Assembly: GCA_964462515.1 (NCBI GenBank)
Contig: CAYWXK010000088.1
Span: 1 to 8,647 of the forward strand
Direction: 5' to 3'
DNA: 8,647 nucleotides
From: CAYWXK01 sp964462515
Lineage (GTDB): Bacteria; Planctomycetota; Phycisphaerae; Sedimentisphaerales; Anaerobacaceae
Shown here: in pieces, positions 5,083 through 8,647 of the stretch
How positions within the stretch are numbered: position 1 is the first letter of the stretch
Layout of the letters: each line of letters begins with the position of its first letter
Notes under the pieces: model-generated
The model's database searches: none
The model's input: only the letters and a program-made list of their open reading frames with translations
Told to the model about the DNA's origin: nothing
Made by a program: the position numbers and the translations under genes

Positions 5083-5571
5083 ATGTCTAAGGCGCACGTA
5101 TATAAACGAGACCACATCAATACTGACGAGATAATACCGGCCAGGTACTTAAATACCGATAACGAAACGGAACTGGCGAAGCACTGTATGGAAGGTCTGG
5201 ACAAAGACTTCGTCGGGAAGGTTAAGCCGGGCGATTGTGTTGTCGCAGGTGAGGATTTCGGCTGCGGGTCATCGAGAGAACACGCCGTCTGGGCCATTCG
5301 CGGAGCAGGGGTGCAGACCGTCATCGCAAAATCATTTGCACGGATTTTCTATCGCAATGCCATCAATGGCGGATATTATGTGATAGAACTGCCGGAGGCG
5401 ACGGAGAAAATCAATAATGGCGATGAACTCAAAATTGACTACAAAGCCGGCTTGATTAAAAACAAGACAACTGGTAAAGATATAAAGTTTGAGCCGCTGC
5501 CGGAGTTTGCATTAGAGATAATTAACGCCGGCGGACTATTAGAGCACATTAAAAAAAGAGCAACAGATTAA
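5083..5571 (+). CDS. leuD: 3-isopropylmalate dehydratase, small subunit (LeuD2 type)
   Basis: LeuD is the swivelling small subunit that closes over the LeuC iron-sulphur site. The 162 residues match the short archaeal-type LeuD2 form. Visible marks are HINTDEIIPARYL (11-23), GEDFGCGSSREHA (56-68), whose GCGSSRE segment contacts substrate in aconitase-family enzymes, and KSFARIFYRNAINGG (83-97). Three in-frame starts exist (GTG 5071, ATG 5077, ATG 5083). ATG 5083 is chosen because AGGTGAG (5069-5075) lies 7 nt before it and because the family begins close to the INTDEIIPAR block. The gene follows the inserted element directly, so its translation start region was preserved exactly at the insertion boundary. 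Confidence 0.95.
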   Translation: MSKAHVYKRDHINTDEIIPARYLNTDNETELAKHCMEGLDKDFVGKVKPGDCVVAGEDFGCGSSREHAVWAIRGAGVQTVIAKSFARIFYRNAINGGYYVIELPEATEKINNGDELKIDYKAGLIKNKTTGKDIKFEPLPEFALEIINAGGLLEHIKKRATD

Positions 5572-5573
5572 AT

Positions 5574-5610
5574 AGCCACAAAAAGGCACAAAAGGACACA
5601 AGTAAAAAGG
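5574..5610 (+). repeat. Short CACAAAAAGG-type tandem repeat after leuD
   Basis: AGCCACAAAAAGGCACAAAA is followed by GGACACAAG and AAAAAGG, a degenerate array of about 10-11 nt units starting 2 nt after the leuD stop. It belongs to a different repeat type from the TAAATCC family. Its last AAAAGG serves as the weak ribosome binding site of the next ORF. Confidence 0.5.
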
Positions 5611-5618
5611 AAAAACAA

Positions 5619-5867
5619 ATGGAACCGATACAGGACAAGAATCATTTCGATAAAGTCGACCTTAAAGATTTATTAGAAACGCAAAGACAAATAACGCTTA
5701 AAATCAAGAAGATTAAAGGCGACGATTCTGAGCAAGTTGAACAACTTAAGAAGGAGCTTTATTATTGGAGTAACAAAGTTCTTTATCGGAAAGCAAAGTT
5801 CATTTGCCAAGAGATCGACAGGTTAAAATCAAAAATAGATAGGGCCATAGACATCTTAGGAAAATAA
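5619..5867 (+). CDS. Small unrecognised coiled-coil protein between leuD and leuB
   Basis: I do not recognise this 82-residue protein. It is highly charged and almost wholly helical in appearance, with heptad-like patterns at about 16-33 (LKDLLETQRQITLKIKKI), 40-52 and 62-80 (ICQEIDRLKSKIDRAIDIL). It has no cysteine pair, signal peptide or membrane segment. ATG 5619 has AAAAGG 8 nt upstream. Its DNA is visibly richer in A and T than leuD and leuB, which suggests foreign or recent origin. It lies 47 nt after leuD and 42 nt before leuB in the same direction, so it is probably co-transcribed. A structural or RNA/protein-binding role, or an operon passenger, are all open. That it is a true gene is likely but not certain. 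Confidence 0.55.
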   Translation: MEPIQDKNHFDKVDLKDLLETQRQITLKIKKIKGDDSEQVEQLKKELYYWSNKVLYRKAKFICQEIDRLKSKIDRAIDILGK

Positions 5868-5909
5868 CAAACAGTAAGTCTTAGACAATTTTAGATAAGG
5901 AGACAAGAC

Positions 5910-7019
5910 GTGGCGAAGAGCGCAGCAAAGGGACCGAAAAGTTACAAGATAGCAGTAATTCCCGGTGATGGGACTGGGCCGGAGGTGATAGCAGAGGCGG
6001 TGAAGGTGTTAAAGGCGGCGGCGGACAAATTTCGGTTCAAGGTTGATTTGACGAACTTTGACTTCGGCGGCGAAAGATACAAAAGGACCGGCGAGACCTT
6101 GCCGGATAGCGCAATCGAAGAGCTTCGCAAGTTCGATGCGATACTACTTGGTGCAATCGGCCAGCCGGATGTTCAGCCGGGGATATTAGAGAAGGGGATA
6201 CTTCTTAAACTCCGCTTTGAACTGGACCAGTATATAAACTTACGGCCTGTTCGGCTGTATCCGGGGGTGGAGACGCCGATAAAAAATAAAGGGCCGGATG
6301 ATATAGATTTTGTTGTCGTCCGCGAAAACACCGGCGATATGTACACAGGCACCGGCGGTTTTACAATGAAAGGGACGCCACAGGAGGTGGCGGTGCAGGC
6401 AGCGGTCTATAGCCGATTTCAGGTGGATAGGTGCCTGCGATACGCATTCGAATACGCCCGCAAATACGGCAAAAAAGCACGCGGCAAAGGCGAAAATAAT
6501 ACGCTGGCTCTGTGCGGCAAGACCAATGTGCTGACATATATTTATGATTTGTGGGAGCGGGCGTTTCACGAAATGGGTAAGGCCGAGTATCCCGATATAA
6601 AAAGAGAATATTACCACGTGGATGCGACGTGTATGTGGTTTGTCAAGAACCCGGAGTGGTTCGATGTGATTGTTACGGGCAATATGTTCGGCGACATTAT
6701 TACAGACCTCGGTGCGATGATTCAGGGCGGGATGGGGATAGCAGCGGGCGGAAACATCAATCCCGAAGGCGTAAGTATGTTTGAGCCGATAGGCGGAAGC
6801 GCACCAAAATATACAGGCAAAGGGGTAATAAATCCATTGGCGGCGATATGCGCAGCGCAAATGATGCTTGAGCACTTAGGCGAAGAGAAGGCGGCAAATA
6901 AAATCGAGGATGCGGTAAAATATATCACCGCAAATAAGCTGAAATCTTTAGCAGCGGGAAAGATGGGATATTCGACAAAACAAGTCGGTGATTTAGTAGC
7001 AGAAAAGGTAGCTGGTTAG
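5910..7019 (+). CDS. leuB: 3-isopropylmalate dehydrogenase (atypical, possible NADP type)
   Basis: LeuB oxidises and decarboxylates 3-isopropylmalate to 2-ketoisocaproate, needing Mg2+ or Mn2+. The 369 residues show the beta-decarboxylating dehydrogenase fold: IPGDGTGPEV (17-26), the substrate helix LEKGILLKLRF (93-103) with R102 and R112, VRENTGDMY (137-145) with catalytic Y145, CGKTNVLT (202-209) with K204, and metal-binding D238, D262 and D266. The substrate helix has one more residue between the Glu and the Arg than Thermus LeuB, but keeps leucines suited to the isopropyl group. The cofactor loop reads FEPIGGSAPKYTGKGVINP (291-309): the usual His is Gly (295) and the usual Asp-Ile is K300-Y301. 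The start is GTG 5910, with AAGGAG 7 nt upstream. A related dehydrogenase (tartrate or homoisocitrate type) is conceivable by sequence alone; operon context makes LeuB much likelier. Confidence 0.92.
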   Translation: MAKSAAKGPKSYKIAVIPGDGTGPEVIAEAVKVLKAAADKFRFKVDLTNFDFGGERYKRTGETLPDSAIEELRKFDAILLGAIGQPDVQPGILEKGILLKLRFELDQYINLRPVRLYPGVETPIKNKGPDDIDFVVVRENTGDMYTGTGGFTMKGTPQEVAVQAAVYSRFQVDRCLRYAFEYARKYGKKARGKGENNTLALCGKTNVLTYIYDLWERAFHEMGKAEYPDIKREYYHVDATCMWFVKNPEWFDVIVTGNMFGDIITDLGAMIQGGMGIAAGGNINPEGVSMFEPIGGSAPKYTGKGVINPLAAICAAQMMLEHLGEEKAANKIEDAVKYITANKLKSLAAGKMGYSTKQVGDLVAEKVAG

Positions 7020-7020
7020 G

Positions 7021-7116
7021 AAAATTCTAAATCCTAAATCCTAAACAAATTCAAATGACCAAAACTCGAAATTCTAAACAAAACGATTTGGGAGAGAGGA
7101 CGAGCACATTTAAGCT
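7021..7116 (+). repeat. AT-rich repeat with a truncated four-helix-bundle gene start, after leuB
   Basis: The copy begins 2 nt after the leuB stop with TTCTAAATCCTAAATCCTAA, then CAAATTC.AATGACC as in copies A and B, then the 17-mer shared with the leuA-leuC gap. It ends at the GTPase start codon. It has no downstream partner in inverted orientation here, so only the left end of the element remains. Confidence 0.65.
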
Positions 7117-7132
7117 ATGCCTGCGAATTTGA
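7055..7132 (+). pseudogene. 5' fragment of a four-helix-bundle gene overlapping the GTPase start
   Basis: ATG 7055 opens a 25-codon frame starting MTKTRNSKQNDLGERTSTF. It lines up with MAENQSPKRYDLEERTLRF of the intact gene at 4631: Met, the Lys near position 8, DL, ERT and the following Phe agree. Similarity stops at about 7114, just before the GTPase ATG at 7117, and the frame ends at TGA 7130-7132 inside the GTPase gene. It is best read as what is left after deletion of the rest of an inserted gene. It may still be translated. Confidence 0.6.
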
Positions 7133-8100
7133 CACCGGAATATTTTAAGGCGGAGCAGTGGTTTCGGACGGCAGGAACGAACGAGGAGAAGATACTTGCG
7201 CTTGAGCGGATGTTAGCCGTGATGCCCAAGCACAAGGGCACCGATGGCCTAAAGGCGGACCTTCGGCGAAAGGTAAGTAAGTTCAAGGAAGCAGCGACTC
7301 AAAAAAAACACGGCAAACAGACGGACATTTTTCATATTCCGCGAAGCGGCGCGGGCCAGATTACACTTCTGGGACTGCCTAACTGCGGGAAAAGTTCCAT
7401 CGTTGCGGCGCTGACGAATGCGAAGGTAAATGTCGCTGATTTTCCATTTGCGACGACAGGGCCGGTGCCCGGGATGGTGATATCTGAGGATGTTCAGATT
7501 CAGCTTATCGATATGCCGCCGATTACGGCTGATTATGTGGCGCCCGGGCAGGTGGGGACATACCGCAACTGCGATGTAATTGCCATTGTGATTGACCTAT
7601 CCGGCGATGTGCGTAAGCAAATCCAGGTATGTCACGATTTTCTGGAGTCGAGGAGTCTTTTAATTGATGAGCAGACGCCGGCGTTTGACAACCAGGGCAA
7701 CGCCATCGGCAAGAGGATGTTTTGTATATGCACGAAATCCGATATTGCGCAGCCGGGGGCGATTGAAATGGTAAAGAGGTTGTGCCAGAGGCCATTTGAA
7801 TTTGTTGAGGTATCGGCCAAAACGGGCGAAGGTATTGAGAAGCTGCCGGGTGTATTTTTTAAGCAGTTAGGGATAATACGGATTTATGCCAAGCCGCCCG
7901 GCAAGCCTGCTGATATGAATGAGCCGTTCACGATGCCTGCGGGGTCAACGGTGATGGATATGGCGATGGCTATTCACCGGCAACTGGTGGAAAAGCTGAA
8001 GTTTGCGAGGGTCTGGGGCACCGGCGTCTATGCGGGGCAGAACGTTCAAAGAACGCACGTCTTAAATGATAAAGATATTGTGGAATTGCATTTTTCGTAA
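7117..8100 (+). CDS. Obg/DRG-type GTPase with C-terminal TGS domain
   Basis: The 327-residue protein has the layout of DRG-like members of the Obg GTPase group, which bind GTP and usually act with ribosomes or translation factors. An N-terminal helical part (1-65, with ALERMLAVMPKHKGTDGL) precedes the G domain: G1 GLPNCGKS (86-93), G2 FPFATT (109-114), G3 at DMPP (132-135), G4 TKSD (206-209) and G5 SAK (233-235). A TGS domain occupies about 254-326. G3 lacks the Gly of the normal DxxG, and G4 has Thr for the usual Asn. ATG 7117 is the only upstream choice, since TAA lies two codons before; no ribosome binding site is at normal distance (GAGG is 17 nt away), so coupling to the overlapping fragment ORF is plausible. 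It lies 97 nt after leuB; link to leucine synthesis is not suggested by its sequence. Confidence 0.9.
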   Translation: MPANLTPEYFKAEQWFRTAGTNEEKILALERMLAVMPKHKGTDGLKADLRRKVSKFKEAATQKKHGKQTDIFHIPRSGAGQITLLGLPNCGKSSIVAALTNAKVNVADFPFATTGPVPGMVISEDVQIQLIDMPPITADYVAPGQVGTYRNCDVIAIVIDLSGDVRKQIQVCHDFLESRSLLIDEQTPAFDNQGNAIGKRMFCICTKSDIAQPGAIEMVKRLCQRPFEFVEVSAKTGEGIEKLPGVFFKQLGIIRIYAKPPGKPADMNEPFTMPAGSTVMDMAMAIHRQLVEKLKFARVWGTGVYAGQNVQRTHVLNDKDIVELHFS

Positions 8101-8647
8101 GTGAAAACTCCAAATAAACATCGTCAGTGGTGGATTCTGGTTGTCGTGCTCCTTGCGCACGGTTTTGTGTTACTGTGTGGTTGCCAGGACACGGCTTTGG
8201 GCATTTCGATTGGGGCCGGCGAATACTTTAGAATTCACGTTGTGTATGAGCAGACCGGTCGAGGCGTGCCTCTGGTTGAGCTAAAGACCGTCAACAACAT
8301 TCGGTATTTTACCGACAGTAACGGTATTATCGCGTTCTACGAGCCGGGGTTGATGGACAAAGAGGTATTTTTTTTCGTGGAAAGTCACGGCTACGAATTT
8401 GCCAAAGACGGATTTGGTTTTCGAGGGACAATCCTACGACCAACCGCGGGCGGCAACACGATAATCAAAATAAAGCGGGTCAATATTGCGGAAAGATTAT
8501 ACCGGCTGACAGGCCAGGGCATTTATCGAGACAGTATTCTGACAAAGCAGCCCGTGCCGGTGAAAGAGCCGCTGCTCAATGGCTTGGTTTTAGGGCAGGA
8601 CTCGGTCCAGACCTGCATTTACCGTGGGAGGCTGCACTGGTTCTGGG
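8101..8647 (+). CDS. Putative secreted lipoprotein, N-terminal part (cut by window edge)
   Basis: GTG 8101 follows the GTPase stop with no gap and opens a frame that stays free of stops to the end (182 codons). The N-terminus is a lipoprotein signal: basic KTPNKHRQ, a hydrophobic core at about 10-25, and lipobox LCGC with C28 as the expected lipidated residue. The mature part starts with a beta-rich region (about 39-120, RIHVVYEQTGRGVPLVELKT and a TDSNG turn) like carboxypeptidase-regulatory or Ig-like beta-sandwich domains. It then reads NIAERLYRLTGQGIYRDS and LLNGLVLGQDSVQ...YRGRLHWFW, resembling the first blade of a glycosyl-hydrolase-like beta-propeller. From memory this matches uncharacterised proteins common in planctomycetes. 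No ribosome binding site is visible, so translation is probably coupled to the GTPase gene. Function is unknown; a carbohydrate-related role at the cell surface is a guess. Confidence 0.7.
   Translation, partial: MKTPNKHRQWWILVVVLLAHGFVLLCGCQDTALGISIGAGEYFRIHVVYEQTGRGVPLVELKTVNNIRYFTDSNGIIAFYEPGLMDKEVFFFVESHGYEFAKDGFGFRGTILRPTAGGNTIIKIKRVNIAERLYRLTGQGIYRDSILTKQPVPVKEPLLNGLVLGQDSVQTCIYRGRLHWFW

Noticed and set aside
6240..6875. A 211-codon open frame on the - strand inside leuB
   Set aside because: It lies wholly within the clearly conserved leuB frame and its translation has no family-like pattern. It is a by-product of leuB codon usage.

Overview
The window holds a complete leucine-biosynthesis operon on the + strand, transcribed divergently from a two-gene membrane-protein operon on the - strand. 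The organism is probably a planctomycete, most likely of the Phycisphaerae type. This rests on the general style of the proteins, on the final lipoprotein (which resembles a family I associate with planctomycetes), and on the AT-rich intergenic repeats and four-helix-bundle genes. It is an inference from family resemblance; no rRNA or marker gene is present.

Left part (1-921, - strand): a near-consensus sigma70-type promoter (TTGACA, 17 nt, TATTAT) drives an unrecognised five-helix membrane protein and then the start of an M50 site-2 protease (RseP-like, HEFGH motif), which runs off the left edge. From 922 to 1312 there is no gene, only a decayed REP-like palindrome, one AT-rich repeat copy and a pair of direct/inverted repeats.

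Centre (1313-7019, + strand): a promoter at 1313-1340 is followed at once by a 27-codon leader ORF (1348-1431) with four consecutive leucine codons (CTG CTG CTA TTG). The last of these lie in the 5' arm of a perfect 10-bp hairpin with a GCGA loop that ends exactly on the leader stop codon. This is the layout of a ribosome-mediated leu attenuator. After it come leuA (2-isopropylmalate synthase), leuC and leuD (isopropylmalate isomerase large and small subunits, of the short archaeal/LeuC2-LeuD2 type) and leuB (3-isopropylmalate dehydrogenase). Together they convert 2-ketoisovalerate and acetyl-CoA to the 2-ketoisocaproate precursor of leucine. LeuB carries Lys-Tyr where NAD-dependent isopropylmalate dehydrogenases have Asp-Ile, which suggests NADP use.

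The operon is broken up by insertions. Between leuC and leuD sits a gene for a four-helix-bundle protein of the 23S rRNA intervening-sequence (S23) family, enclosed by AT-rich repeats that include a perfect 17-bp inverted repeat. Repeats of the same type occur after leuA and after leuB, and several of them preserve recognisable 5' ends of four-helix-bundle genes (MTK.QNSKQ-type starts). This suggests an element that spreads through intergenic gaps and decays. Between leuD and leuB is a small unrecognised coiled-coil ORF behind a different short repeat.

Right part (7117-8647, + strand): an Obg/DRG-type GTPase with a C-terminal TGS domain and an abnormal G3 motif, followed with no gap by the start of a lipoprotein that runs off the right edge.
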